Notes: a model not told the origin generated them from the sequence alone. A stretch of DNA of 64,000 bases from Bradyrhizobium canariense (GCF_019402665.1 NZ_VSST01000012.1:62001-126000), one strand, 5' to 3'. Shown: positions 51,442-60,767, numbered from the stretch's first letter. Program-made: numbers and translations.

Positions 51442-52185
51442 ATGAAGATCGTCGTGATCGGCGGGACCGGATTGATCGGATCCAAGCTCGTAACGAAGCT
51501 CAAGCAACAAGGCCACGACGCTGTTGCGGCTTCGCCGAAGTCAGGCGTGAACGCCGTGACCGGGGAAGGCCTCGCAGCAGTGCTGGCGGGTGCGGATGTC
51601 GTGGTTGACGTTGCCAACGCGCCGTCCTGGGAGCCTGCCGCCGTGCTTGAATTCTTCGAGCGTTCGAGCAAAAACCTCGCTGCGACCGAGGCGGCTGCGG
51701 CCGTGAAGCATCATGTGGCGCTCTCGATCGTCGGGACCGAGCGCTCGCCCGACATCGCCTATTTTCGTGCCAAGCTGGCGCAGGAGACCATCGTCAAGGC
51801 ATCTCCGGTCCCCTATTCGATCGTCCGCGCCACCCAGTTCTTCGAATTCCTCAGCGCCATCGGTGACATGGGTGCGGCCGAGGGCCGGATCGTCGTTCCC
51901 ACGGCATTGTTTCAACCCATCGCGGCCGACGACGTGGCTGATCGCCTCGCAGAGGTCGCGATGGGCCAGCCGCTCAACGGCACGATCGATATCGCAGGAC
52001 CTGAGAAGGCGCCCTTCAACGAATTCATCGCACGGCGCCTGAAGGCGTCCGGCGACGCTCGACCCGTGGTGGGAGACCCAAAGGCGCCGTACTACGGCGC
52101 TCCCATCGACGACACATCGCTGAACCCTCTCGGCGAGGCGCGGCTCGGCAAAACGTCGCTCGCAACATGGCTCGCGAGGCTTTGA
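51442..52185 (+). CDS. NAD(P)-binding atypical SDR
   Basis: The 247 aa product starts MKIVVIGGTGLIGSKLVTKLKQQGH, a Rossmann motif GGTGLIG of NmrA/atypical SDR type, with HHVALSIVGTERSPDIAYFRAKLAQE and VRATQFFEFL. It lacks the YxxxK pair typical of classical SDRs in that form. AGGAGATAGGCC precedes the ATG. It is ten bases upstream of the cupin gene, so they form an operon. Confidence 0.88.
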   Translation: MKIVVIGGTGLIGSKLVTKLKQQGHDAVAASPKSGVNAVTGEGLAAVLAGADVVVDVANAPSWEPAAVLEFFERSSKNLAATEAAAAVKHHVALSIVGTERSPDIAYFRAKLAQETIVKASPVPYSIVRATQFFEFLSAIGDMGAAEGRIVVPTALFQPIAADDVADRLAEVAMGQPLNGTIDIAGPEKAPFNEFIARRLKASGDARPVVGDPKAPYYGAPIDDTSLNPLGEARLGKTSLATWLARL

Positions 52186-52195
52186 GGAGACTCCC

Positions 52196-52612
52196 ATGCG
52201 CAAATTGCTGATCGCAACCGCTGTCTATGCCGCATCATTCCTGACGGCCCATGCCGCCGAGACGGCGGCCCCCACGGCCAAGGTGACCGTCGTGTTCGAC
52301 CAGGCGCTGCCCAATGTCCCGGGGAAGAGCATGAAAGGCGTGCTGGTCGAGTATGGTCCCGGAGGCTCCTCGCCGGCCCACATCCACGCGCCCTCGGCTT
52401 TCATCTACGCCACCGTCCTGGAAGGCGCGATCCGCAGTCAGGTCAATGACGGCCCCGCCAAGGTCTTTCACAAGGGCGAGAACTTCTCTGAAAAACCCGG
52501 CGACCGTCATGCCGTCAGCGCCAATGCCAGCGACACCGAACCCGCAAAATTGCTGGCTGTCTTCGTGGTGGATACGGCCGACAAGGAGCTGACGATGCCG
52601 ATCCCGAAATAG
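52196..52612 (+). CDS. Exported cupin-domain protein
   Basis: The 138 aa product starts MRKLLIATAVYAASFLTAHAAE (signal peptide). The cupin pattern: LPNVPGKSMKGVLVEYGPGGSSPAHIHAPSAFIY, GAIRSQVNDGP and EKPGDRHAVSANASDTEPA with HIH and RH metal ligands. It is paralogous to the cupin at 39731. It follows the NAD(P)-binding gene by ten bases. Confidence 0.85.
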   Translation: MRKLLIATAVYAASFLTAHAAETAAPTAKVTVVFDQALPNVPGKSMKGVLVEYGPGGSSPAHIHAPSAFIYATVLEGAIRSQVNDGPAKVFHKGENFSEKPGDRHAVSANASDTEPAKLLAVFVVDTADKELTMPIPK

Positions 52613-52653
52613 CGCACAATCGGCGAGCGGCGTTGCCACCTCGAGGCGTTCGT

Positions 52654-53652
52654 TCATCCGGGGCTGCCCACGAATGCCACCGGCGTGCCTTTCGAGACAC
52701 GGCCGGCGACGCGCTCGGCATCCCAATTGGTCAGACGCACGCAGCCGTGAGATTCCGCCTTGGAAATCTTCTCCGGCGAAGGCGTGCCGTGAATGCCGTA
52801 GCCCTCGGCAGACAGGTTGATCCAGACCGTGCCGACCGGATTGTTCGGGCCGGGCTTGATGGTGAAGGGCTTGCGGGAATGGACGCCCTTGAAACGATAA
52901 GCGGGATTGTAGCGATAGTACGGATTTCGGCTGACTTCCGTGACCTTGAGCGTGCCTGAAGGCGACGGCTTCTCTTCGCTGCCGACCGTCGCGGGATAAA
53001 ATCCGATCAGCGCATTCGATTTGTCGAACAGTTTTACAGTCTGCCTGACCTTGTCGACCTCGATCCTGTCGGCCTTGGTGGAGATGCCCTCGCCTGCGCC
53101 TGATGTGTCCACCACGACGATGGTGTCGCCGGCGCGATCGAAATGGCGCCCGGAGTTGAGCGCGGCCAGGAGCTGCTCGCTCATGTGAAATTTCTCGGCC
53201 AGGGCCTCGCGCGCACTGGTGAAGCCTAGCTTTGTAAGCTCCATCATGTCCTCCATCTTCGACGGCAGCTTTTTCAGGAAAGGACCCGCCACGTCCTGCT
53301 CGGTGATGGCATAGGTCATCGTCACCGGCCGGTCGTCCGCCCGTAACGCGGTCCAGACATCGTCCGTCACGGTGTCCGAAACCGGCAGCTGCCGCGCTTC
53401 GGCATAGGCCCGCAACGCCTTTTTGGCGTTCTCGCCGAACCTGCCGTCGATCTCGCCGGGCGAGAAGTGCGCGCGGTCCAGCAGGACCTGCAACCGGACA
53501 CCCGCCGCGGTCGGCTTATCGTTCGACAGGGTTTTCTTCGACGGCTCAGCGACCTTGATGGCAGCGGCGTCGATCTCCGCGGCGAACGCCGGCGGCGCAG
53601 CCAGAGCGAAGACCAGAAAGATGCAAATCTGCCCCGCTTTTCCGAGCGACAT
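52654..53652 (-). CDS. L,D-transpeptidase (YkuD family)
   Basis: It forms 3-3 cross-links in murein or attaches proteins to it. The 332 aa product has a signal peptide (MSLGKAGQICIFLVFALAAPPAFA), an N-terminal peptidoglycan-binding-like region (VLLDRAHFSPGEIDGRFGENAKKALRAYAEARQL), and the YkuD domain ending IHGTPSPEKISKAESHGCVRLTNWD, with catalytic Cys in SHGCVR. Ends 42 bases from the cupin gene (convergent). Confidence 0.93.
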   Translation of the reverse strand: MSLGKAGQICIFLVFALAAPPAFAAEIDAAAIKVAEPSKKTLSNDKPTAAGVRLQVLLDRAHFSPGEIDGRFGENAKKALRAYAEARQLPVSDTVTDDVWTALRADDRPVTMTYAITEQDVAGPFLKKLPSKMEDMMELTKLGFTSAREALAEKFHMSEQLLAALNSGRHFDRAGDTIVVVDTSGAGEGISTKADRIEVDKVRQTVKLFDKSNALIGFYPATVGSEEKPSPSGTLKVTEVSRNPYYRYNPAYRFKGVHSRKPFTIKPGPNNPVGTVWINLSAEGYGIHGTPSPEKISKAESHGCVRLTNWDAERVAGRVSKGTPVAFVGSPG

Positions 53653-53664
53653 CGCCGGGTCCTT

Positions 53665-54726
53665 TCACGTTTCCGACGGTTCAGTGATCAACTCCCGAGC
53701 CGCGGCGGCAGCCAGTTTGCGGTACTGGTCTTCGTACTGCCTCGCCATTCGGCTCGCGGAAAAGCGCTCCTCGAAGCGGGCGCGCACCTTCCTTCGATCC
53801 AGCTTGCCCAATTCGCCGACTGCCCTGACGGCCTGCTCCTCGTTCTCGACGATGAAGCCTGTCAATCCGTGCTCGACGACTTCGGGGACAGAGCCGGAGC
53901 GATAGGCGATCACCGGGGTTCCGCATGCCATCGCTTCGATCATGACCAGCCCAAACGGCTCCGGCCAGTCGATCGGAAACAACAGCGCAGCGGCTTCGGC
54001 AAGGAAGGGCTGTTTCTCCGCGTCATCGACTTCACCAACAAGCTGGATGTTCTTACCGTCGATGTTGGGCTCGATGTGCTTCCTGAAGTAGGCTGTCTCG
54101 GCGCGGGGGACCTTCGCGGCGATGCGGAGGGGCATCTGGACCGCACGTGCGATGCGAATGGCGTCTTCCGGACCTTTGTCTGCGGTGAGACGCCCGAGAA
54201 ACGCCAAATAGGACCCCTGTTCGTAGGACGGACGAAACAGGTTGGACGGCAGCCCGTGCTGGATGGTTCCGATCCATTTCGCATCGGGAAGCGGCAGGCG
54301 CTGATGATCGGAAATCGACACAAAGCATGCTTCAGGGAATTGCCTGGCTACGTCGGGTAGCCCGGGCAAGTCGAGGCGACCGTGCATGGTCGTGAGGAAC
54401 GGCACGCCGAGACGGCTGAGCAACGGCAACGACAGCCAGTCGACATGCGCGTGGATCACGTCGAACTCCTTCGCACGCCTTGCAATCGCCTCCATCAGCA
54501 TGGCGCTCGCGGCCGTCGGGTCCGCCCCCTTCCGCCCGAGACGCAGCGCGCGTGGCCAAACCGGATGAAGCGCACCATTCGTCCTGGAATCGCCGCTCGC
54601 AAACAGCGTGACCTCGTGGCCGAGCTCGACCAGCCCATCCACCAGCCAGGCCACTACCCGCTCGGTGCCGCCGTAAAGTTTCGGAGGGACGCTTTCGGCG
54701 AGGGGAGCAATCTGAGCGATGCGCAT
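53665..54726 (-). CDS. Glycosyltransferase family 4
   Basis: The 353 aa product is a GT-B fold retaining enzyme: LAESVPPKLYGGTERVVAWLVDGLVELGHEVTLFASGDS, a middle hinge, and DWPEPFGLVMIEAMACGTPVIAYRSGSVPEVVEHGLTGFIVENEE with the E..E donor motif (EPFGLVMIE). It probably adds a sugar to a surface or lipid acceptor. The gene starts just inside a run of minus-strand genes, 13 bases from a small frame. Confidence 0.9.
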   Translation of the reverse strand: MRIAQIAPLAESVPPKLYGGTERVVAWLVDGLVELGHEVTLFASGDSRTNGALHPVWPRALRLGRKGADPTAASAMLMEAIARRAKEFDVIHAHVDWLSLPLLSRLGVPFLTTMHGRLDLPGLPDVARQFPEACFVSISDHQRLPLPDAKWIGTIQHGLPSNLFRPSYEQGSYLAFLGRLTADKGPEDAIRIARAVQMPLRIAAKVPRAETAYFRKHIEPNIDGKNIQLVGEVDDAEKQPFLAEAAALLFPIDWPEPFGLVMIEAMACGTPVIAYRSGSVPEVVEHGLTGFIVENEEQAVRAVGELGKLDRRKVRARFEERFSASRMARQYEDQYRKLAAAAARELITEPSET

Positions 54727-54739
54727 GAGAGGCTACCCG

Positions 54740-54856
54740 TTAAACCGCCGCACGCACGACCAGAATGATCGCGGCGGACAGAAGGTTCGAAATCGCGAGC
54801 AGCGTCCAATTCGGCCTGGCACTTGCGGCCGCGACCCGGCAGACGAGCCCTTCCAT
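54740..54856 (-). CDS. Tiny membrane peptide (38 aa)
   Basis: MEGLVCRVAAASARPNWTLLAISNL begins it, with a membrane helix (LLAISNLLSAAIILVVRAAV). It lies between the small gene at 54862 and the glycosyltransferase gene, five and thirteen bases away, which fits a compact operon. Only a weak AGG is found upstream of the ATG. Unverified. Confidence 0.4.
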   Translation of the reverse strand: MEGLVCRVAAASARPNWTLLAISNLLSAAIILVVRAAV

Positions 54857-54861
54857 GAGCC

Positions 54862-55071
54862 TCAACATTCGTCGTCAGGAAGCCGATCGAGGAAGGCAAT
54901 CCCGAATTGCGTGAGTTCTTCGGCATCGCTCCCGCGCGCTTTCCATCTCCCTTGCAGATGACGCTCAAGCAGGCAGCGACGACTATCCGCGGCATCGACG
55001 TGGCGATGCCGGGCGCGGTAAACGGACCAAGCAATATCCACCGCCGTTCGTAGCGGGTCGTCGTCGACCAT
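54862..55071 (-). CDS. Small soluble protein of unknown function (69 aa)
   Basis: Start MVDDDPLRTAVDIAWSVYRARHRHVD follows a CGGAG ribosome-binding site; the frame is open 13 codons further. The product is charged, with two helices and CLLERHLQGRWKARGSDAEELTQFGIAFLDRLPDDEC. Ends near the glycosyltransferase. No domain was recognised. Confidence 0.6.
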   Translation of the reverse strand: MVDDDPLRTAVDIAWSVYRARHRHVDAADSRRCLLERHLQGRWKARGSDAEELTQFGIAFLDRLPDDEC

Positions 55072-55208
55072 GTTCCAACTCCGAGATTGGAGACGTTCAT
55101 GCGACGGCAACTCGTTACGAGGACGGAAGTTTCCACTTCTTCCCGGAAAGTCCGAAACTGCGCGGCCACCGCAGACACAAGCAGGCGCCCACCTCCCCGT
55201 CGGAGAAA

Positions 55209-56213
55209 TCAGGCGACGCGACGCACGGCCATCTCCGCGGCGAGCAACACCGCGGCACGACTGGCACCGACTGATGCAATGCCTTGGCCGGCGATGTCGT
55301 AGGCAGTGCCGTGCGCCGGCGTGCAGATCGGAAATGGAAAGCCGCCGAGCAACGTCACGCCGCGATCAAAGCCCATCAGCTTCATCGCGATCTGGCCCTG
55401 GTCGTGATACATCGTCAGCACTGCATCGAAGGCGCCGCTTTTGGCGCGCAGGAACACGGTGTCGGCCGGGAACGGCCCTTCGGCGGCAATGCCCTCGCGC
55501 TGGCCGGCCGCGACCACGGGTGCGATGACATCGATCTCCTCGCGGCCGAAATTACCGCCGTCGCCGGCATGCGGATTGAGACCGGCGACCGCGATGCGCG
55601 GCCGGGCGAAGCCGGCATTGCGCATGCAGGCATCAGTCAGCTTGAGCGCGCGATGGATACGTTCGCCGGACAGTCGCGCGGCGACGTCCTTGAGCGGGAT
55701 GTGGGACGTCACGCGGGCATTCCAGAGCCGGTCCAGCACATTGAACTCGCTTGCGGGAGTTTTGAGTCCGACCACTTCGGCGGAGAACGCGATCTCATCG
55801 TCATACTCGGCGCGGGCCAGCCGCATCGCCTGCTTGTTGAACGGCGTAAAGCAGGCGGCATCGACCCGGCCGTCGCGGCCGAGTTCGAGCGCGTGCTTGT
55901 AGTTGGCAAGCGCGAACTTGCCGCCGGCGAGGCTCGCGATCCCCTGCTGGACCTCGCCGGGATCGAGGTGCCCGAGATCGACGAAGAGCGTCTCGCCCTC
56001 CGCCGCGCGCAAATCGGCCCCCTGCTCCACCATGGTCAGCTCCGGCTTGACGCCGGCAATCCGCGCGCCCTGGTCGAAGACGCGCCGGTCGCCGATCACG
56101 ACGATCCGGCCGCGGGCGCGGATGTCGTCCTGCACCACGAGCTTTGCGGTCAATTCCGGGCTGATGCCAGCGGGATCTCCCATTGCCAGTGCAATGAGCG
56201 GCTTTGCGGTCAT
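55209..56213 (-). CDS. PdxA-like dehydrogenase
   Basis: The 334 aa product matches 4-hydroxythreonine-4-phosphate dehydrogenase: PLIALAMGDPAGISPELTAKL, FTPFNKQAMRLA, SHIPLKDVA, GLNPHAGDGGNFGREE and MYHDQGQIAMKLMGFDRGVTLLGG with metal-binding His/Asp. PdxA2-type homologues work outside vitamin B6 synthesis, in catabolism; the Tct neighbours favour that reading. Its ATG overlaps the TctA stop by four bases. Confidence 0.92.
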   Translation of the reverse strand: MTAKPLIALAMGDPAGISPELTAKLVVQDDIRARGRIVVIGDRRVFDQGARIAGVKPELTMVEQGADLRAAEGETLFVDLGHLDPGEVQQGIASLAGGKFALANYKHALELGRDGRVDAACFTPFNKQAMRLARAEYDDEIAFSAEVVGLKTPASEFNVLDRLWNARVTSHIPLKDVAARLSGERIHRALKLTDACMRNAGFARPRIAVAGLNPHAGDGGNFGREEIDVIAPVVAAGQREGIAAEGPFPADTVFLRAKSGAFDAVLTMYHDQGQIAMKLMGFDRGVTLLGGFPFPICTPAHGTAYDIAGQGIASVGASRAAVLLAAEMAVRRVA

Positions 56214-57772
56214 ATGATCACCTTCTCTCGAGCGGTCTCTCGAGCTGTGTTCTGGACTGTCGTCTCGTGGATCGACGGCGCAGGCTTGCGCAGCAAGCGC
56301 GCAAGCTGCAGCACGAGCGGAAGCAGCAACAGCACGATGCCCGCCACGATCAGGCATGTCACCAGCTTGTTGGCGAAGAATATCCCGAGCGATCCCTTGG
56401 ACATCAGCATCGACTGCCGGAACGCGTCCTCGGCCTTGTCGCCGATGACGATCGCGAGCACGAGTGGCGCCAGCGGATAGAACAGCTTCTTGAAGAGATA
56501 GCCGACGATCCCGAAGCCGAGCATCATGACGACATCGAGATAGGAGTTCGACACCGAATAGGCGCCGACAACGCAGATGATCACGATCAGCGGCGCGATG
56601 ATCACGAAGGGAATCCGCATCAGCGCCGCAAAGACCGGCACGGTCAGCAGCACCAGCACAACGGCGACGATGTTGCCGACATACATCGACGCAATCATGC
56701 CCCAGACAAAGTCCTTTTGGTCGACGAACAGCATCGGCCCGGGATTGAGGCCCCAGATCATGAGCCCGCCCATCATGACGGCCGCGGTGGCCGAGCCGGG
56801 AATGCCGAGCGAGAGCATGGGCAAAAGCGCGCTGGTGCCGGCGGCATGATCGGCCGTCTCCGGCGAGATGATGCCTTCGACCTCTCCCGTGCCGAAGTAT
56901 CGGCCACGGCGCGAGAAGCGTCGGGCGATGCCGTAGCTCATGAACGACGCCGCAGTCGGGCCGCCAGGCGTGATCCCCATCCAGCATCCGATGGCCGCGC
57001 TCCGCAGCAGCGCAACGCTATGTCGCGGCAGGCGGCCGACGGCACGAAACACCTCGCGCCACTCTATCTTCGACGAGACTGCGCGGGCATGAAACTCTTC
57101 CTCGACGGCGACGAGCAGCTCGCCGATGCCGAACAGGCCCATCACCGCGACGACGAAGTTCACGCCCTTGACCAGCTCGTCGACGCCCATCGTGAGGCGC
57201 ACGCTGCCGGAGACAGTGTCGATGCCGATGGCGGCAATGGCGAAGCCGATCGCCAGTGCGACGACGGTCTTGATCGGCGCCGCCCCGCCCATGCCGACGA
57301 AGCTGGCGAAGGCCAGGAAATAGACTGCAAAATATTCCGCCGGCCCGAAGGCGAGTGCGACCTGCGCGACCCACGATGCGAGGAAGGTGATCAGGATGAC
57401 GCCGATCAGCGCGCCGAATGCCGCCGAGCCAAAGGCGGTGGCGAGCGCTGTCGTCGGACGTCCATCGCGCGCCATCGGGTAGCCGTCGAAGGTGGTGGCG
57501 ACAGACGACGGCTCGCCCGGGATGTTGAACAGGATCGAGGTCACGGACCCGCCGAACAGCGCGCCCCAATACATGCTGGAGAGCAGGATGATGGCAGAGA
57601 CCGGCTGCATGCCGAAGGTCAGCGGCAGCAGCAGCGACACCCCGTTCGGAGCACCCAGCCCAGGCAGCACGCCGACGAGAATGCCGAGCAGCACGCCGAT
57701 CACCATCAGCGCCAGATGCGGCAGCGTGATCGCGATGCCAAAGCCGTGAAGGAGTTCTCCGAGGTTGTCCAT
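56210..57772 (-). CDS. tctA: Tripartite tricarboxylate transporter TctA-type permease
   Basis: The large permease subunit of a TctABC uptake system. It has 520 aa with about twelve hydrophobic segments, GVLPGLGAPNGVSLLLPLTFGM, GALFGGSVTSILFNIPGEPSSVATTFDGYP and ETADHAAGTSALLPMLSLGIPGSATAAVMMGGLMIWGLNPGP (shown in parts). These are TctA landmarks. Fits between TctB and the PdxA-like gene. Confidence 0.93.
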   Translation of the reverse strand: MDNLGELLHGFGIAITLPHLALMVIGVLLGILVGVLPGLGAPNGVSLLLPLTFGMQPVSAIILLSSMYWGALFGGSVTSILFNIPGEPSSVATTFDGYPMARDGRPTTALATAFGSAAFGALIGVILITFLASWVAQVALAFGPAEYFAVYFLAFASFVGMGGAAPIKTVVALAIGFAIAAIGIDTVSGSVRLTMGVDELVKGVNFVVAVMGLFGIGELLVAVEEEFHARAVSSKIEWREVFRAVGRLPRHSVALLRSAAIGCWMGITPGGPTAASFMSYGIARRFSRRGRYFGTGEVEGIISPETADHAAGTSALLPMLSLGIPGSATAAVMMGGLMIWGLNPGPMLFVDQKDFVWGMIASMYVGNIVAVVLVLLTVPVFAALMRIPFVIIAPLIVIICVVGAYSVSNSYLDVVMMLGFGIVGYLFKKLFYPLAPLVLAIVIGDKAEDAFRQSMLMSKGSLGIFFANKLVTCLIVAGIVLLLLPLVLQLARLLRKPAPSIHETTVQNTARETAREKVII

Positions 57773-57783
57773 CGGCCTCTCCG

Positions 57784-58266
57784 TCAGAAGCCGAACGCCG
57801 CGGCGAGCGCGCCGTGCGGCAAGCTCACCTGGAACATGCGCTCGAACACGACGTAGAGCGCGAGCGCTGTCGCCGCCGCCATGCCAAGCGCGCGCGGCAC
57901 GGATTGTTGTCTGGGGATCGCCAGCACCGCGAAGATGTACAGGGCTGAGGCGACGTACATCCCGGCCAACGGAATCGCAGCCACGAAAATCGCGGCCGGC
58001 ACGAACAGGCCGGCAAGCCGGCGCAGCTCGATCGATGTGATGGCGATGGGGACGTTCGCCAGTGACGCAACCGGCATCAAACCGCGCACCAGGTTGTAGA
58101 AGCTCCCGAGCACGATGATGATCCCGGTCAGGAACGGGAACGTGCCGGCGTCCACGCCCGCGCTTGACCAGCCGATGCCGTTATCGAGACTGGAGACGAC
58201 GACGGCCACACCAAAGCTGCCGGTGAGAACGGCGGTCGCAAGTTCGAGGGCGCGGCGCGAGATCAT
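57784..58266 (-). CDS. tctB: Tripartite tricarboxylate transporter TctB-type small subunit
   Basis: The 160 aa product starts MISRRALELATAVLTGSFGV with four membrane segments (residues 10-28, 36-58, 78-110, 120-138). TctB is poorly conserved; the call rests on size, topology and location 12 bases upstream of TctA. A repeat pair lies upstream, between it and TctC. Confidence 0.85.
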   Translation of the reverse strand: MISRRALELATAVLTGSFGVAVVVSSLDNGIGWSSAGVDAGTFPFLTGIIIVLGSFYNLVRGLMPVASLANVPIAITSIELRRLAGLFVPAAIFVAAIPLAGMYVASALYIFAVLAIPRQQSVPRALGMAAATALALYVVFERMFQVSLPHGALAAAFGF

Positions 58267-58300
58267 GGGCCGCTCCAGCGAAGCGCCAGATGTTTGCTCA

Positions 58301-58416
58301 GTCCTCGTCCTGAGGAGCGCGCTTTGGCGCGCGTCTCGAAGGACGGCTCCGGACGACATCCCATCCCCGGCCATCCTTCGAGACGCCCGCCTGCGGCGGG
58401 CTCCTCAGGATGAGGA
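58301..58416. repeat. Inverted pair of CCATCCTTCGAGACG repeat units
   Basis: Unit 1 (58301-58347) begins GTCCTCGTCCTGAGGAGCGC and ends GTCTCGAAGGACGGC. Unit 2 (58369-58416) begins GGCCATCCTTCGAGACG and ends CTCCTCAGGATGAGGA. They are mutually inverted and each has its own short stem (GCGCGC or GCCCGCC/GGCGGGC). The pair splits the operon between TctC and TctB. Confidence 0.8.
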
Positions 58417-58459
58417 CGGTGGTTGAACTCGGCTGCGCGATCGAACGCCATCGGCCGCC

Positions 58460-59452
58460 TCACTTGACCAACCAGCCCTGCTCGCCCGCGACCTGCTTGA
58501 CGTGCTCGAGGTCCTCCTTGATGAACTTGTCGAGTTCGGCGCCAGTCAGGAACGTGTCGACCTGGGAGGTTTTCTCGATGTAGTCCTTCCAGTCCGGCGT
58601 CGCCTGCACCTTCTTCATGAGGTCGACATAGAACGCGGCCTGGTCCGGGGTGACCTTGCCGGGGAGCCACACCGTCCGCGGTTGCTCATATTGCTTGATG
58701 TCGAGGCCCTGCTCGACGCAGGTCGGAACGTCGCCCCAGCCTTCGGTCGCGGTGACCTTGGCGCCCTGCGGCAGCCGCTTCGGGCTGAAAACGCAAAGCG
58801 GTCGTTGCGTTCCACCGCGCCATTGCCCGAGACTTTCGCTGGGATTGTTGACGTGGGAGTCGAGGTGTCCGCCGGCGAGCTGCACGGCAGTCTCTGCGCC
58901 GCTCTTGAAGGGGATGTAGGTCAGCTTGATGTGGCCGGCTTTCTCGATCATGCGGGTCAGCACCTCGTCGGTATCCTTCGACTGCGCGCCACCCATCTTG
59001 AATTCGCCCGAGGCGGCCGCCTTCAGATAGTCGCCCGCCGTCTTGTAGGGCGCGTCCTGCTTGACCCAGAGCAGGAACTCGTCCTGCGCCATCGCCGCGA
59101 TCGCAGTGAGATCGGTGTAGTTGAAGGCGACCTTGGAGACGAGCGGCTGCTGCCAGGCATTCGACGTGCCGAAGATCACCTTGTAGGGATCGCCGGCGGA
59201 CGCCTTGCCGTAGACATAGCCTTCCGCGCCGCTGCCGCCCCCTTTGTTGACGACGACGATCGGCTGCTCCACCAGCTTGTGCTTGGTGATGATGTTCTGC
59301 ACGGCGCGCGCGAGATTGTCGGTGCCGCCGCCGGGCCCGGCGGTCGCTACGAACTCGATCGGCTTTTGCGGTTGCCAGGCACTGAGCGCCGGCATCGTGC
59401 CGGCGAGCACAATTGCGGCGGCGGAGAGCAGAAGTGTTGACGTCCGACCCAT
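58460..59452 (-). CDS. tctC: Tripartite tricarboxylate transporter TctC-type binding protein
   Basis: The 330 aa Bug-family binding protein starts MGRTSTLLLSAAAIVLAGTMPALSAWQPQKPIEF (signal peptide cleaved near SAW). Pattern: ATAGPGGGTDNLARAVQ, VVVNKGGGSGAEG, and KVTPDQAAFYVDLMKKVQATPDWKDYIEKTSQVDTFLTG. Ligand unknown. First transporter gene in the operon. Confidence 0.92.
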   Translation of the reverse strand: MGRTSTLLLSAAAIVLAGTMPALSAWQPQKPIEFVATAGPGGGTDNLARAVQNIITKHKLVEQPIVVVNKGGGSGAEGYVYGKASAGDPYKVIFGTSNAWQQPLVSKVAFNYTDLTAIAAMAQDEFLLWVKQDAPYKTAGDYLKAAASGEFKMGGAQSKDTDEVLTRMIEKAGHIKLTYIPFKSGAETAVQLAGGHLDSHVNNPSESLGQWRGGTQRPLCVFSPKRLPQGAKVTATEGWGDVPTCVEQGLDIKQYEQPRTVWLPGKVTPDQAAFYVDLMKKVQATPDWKDYIEKTSQVDTFLTGAELDKFIKEDLEHVKQVAGEQGWLVK

Positions 59453-59498
59453 GATGTCCTCCAGCTGATTTTTGTATCTTGTTGTTTTCGACGTCCGG

Positions 59499-60758
59499 TC
59501 AGGCGACGCGTTCCTCGCGTCTTCCTGATGCCAGGACGATTGCGCCTTCTTTTTCGAGCGCTTCGATCTGCTTCTGGTCGAACCCGTGCTCGACCAGCAC
59601 CTCGCTTGTATGCTCACCGTAGACCGGCGCGCCCGTGCGCACTTTGCCCGGGGTCTCCGAAAACTTGACCGGCAAGCCGATCGTCTTCACGGGTCCGAGC
59701 GTGGAATGCTCGACCTCGACGACCATCTCGCGCGCCAGCGTCTGCGGATCGCGAAGCGCCTCCAGCATGTCGTGCACGGGTCCGCACGGCACGCCCTTCT
59801 CGTCCAGCGCAGCGAGCCAGTGCGCCCGCGTCCGGGTGCGAAAGCGCTCGCTCAGGACAGCTTCGAGCTCCTTCAGATTGGCCATGCGGTCGGCCCCGGT
59901 GACGAAGCGCGGATCGGAGGCGAGTTCGCTCGCACCGAGGGCTTCCAGCATCAACAGCCAGTGCTTCTTGTTGGCGCCGCCGACCACCAGCCAGCCGTCC
60001 GAGGCCTCGAAGGCCTGGTACGGCGCGTTGAGCGGATGGGCCGAACCCATCGCACGCGGCGCAGTGCCAGCGGCCAGCGCTATCGTGGATTGCCAGTAGG
60101 TCTGCACCAGCGCGGCCTCATAGAGCGAGGTCTCGACCCACTGCCCTTCGCCGGTCTTGAGACGGTGCGTGTAGGCCGCGAGGATGCCCATGCTCGCCAG
60201 CAGGCCGGCGGTGATGTCGGACAGCGGCGGGCCGCATTTCACCGGCGGACCATCGGGACGTTCGCCGGTAAAGCTCATGATGCCGCTCATCGCCTGGGCG
60301 ACCAGATCGAAGCCGCGGCGGTGCTTGTAGGGTCCGGTGCGGCCGAAGCCCGACAGCGAGCAATAGATCAGCGTTGGATGCTGCTTGTGCAGGTCTTCGT
60401 AGCCGAAGCCGAGGCGCTCCATGGCGCCCGGCGCAAAATTCTCGACCAGCACGTCGGCGCCCGCGATCAGCCGCCGCAACACCTGCTTGCCGCCCTCGGT
60501 CTTCAGATCCAGCACGATGCCACGCTTGTTGCGGTTCATCATCAGGAAGGAGGCCGCCTCGTCGCCAATCTTCGGCGGCACCGAATGGCGGGTGTCGTCA
60601 CCGTTCGGCGATTTCTCGATCTTGATCACGTCGGCGCCCATGTCGGCCAGCATCAAAGTGCAGGTCGGCCCCGCCATGACATGGGTGAGATCGATGACCT
60701 TGAGGCCGGCAAGCGGCCCCGAACGGCCGGAGGTTGATTGCGAGCGATCGCTTTGCAT
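59499..60758 (-). CDS. CaiB/BaiF CoA transferase family protein
   Basis: The 419 aa class III CoA transferase moves CoA between carboxylic acids. Landmarks: PLAGLKVIDLTHVMAGPTCTLMLADMGADVIKIE with a catalytic Asp in the later GDDTRHS region, NRNKRGIVLDLKTEGGK and PGAMERLGFGYEDL. The likely role is to activate the carboxylate brought in by Tct. Located between TctC and the hydratase gene. Confidence 0.93.
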   Translation of the reverse strand: MQSDRSQSTSGRSGPLAGLKVIDLTHVMAGPTCTLMLADMGADVIKIEKSPNGDDTRHSVPPKIGDEAASFLMMNRNKRGIVLDLKTEGGKQVLRRLIAGADVLVENFAPGAMERLGFGYEDLHKQHPTLIYCSLSGFGRTGPYKHRRGFDLVAQAMSGIMSFTGERPDGPPVKCGPPLSDITAGLLASMGILAAYTHRLKTGEGQWVETSLYEAALVQTYWQSTIALAAGTAPRAMGSAHPLNAPYQAFEASDGWLVVGGANKKHWLLMLEALGASELASDPRFVTGADRMANLKELEAVLSERFRTRTRAHWLAALDEKGVPCGPVHDMLEALRDPQTLAREMVVEVEHSTLGPVKTIGLPVKFSETPGKVRTGAPVYGEHTSEVLVEHGFDQKQIEALEKEGAIVLASGRREERVA

Positions 60759-60767
60759 CGGGGCGTC

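Noticed and set aside
56204..57856. 550-codon plus-strand open frame opposite TctA
   Set aside because: Highly charged low-complexity antisense product; TctA is clear on the other strand.
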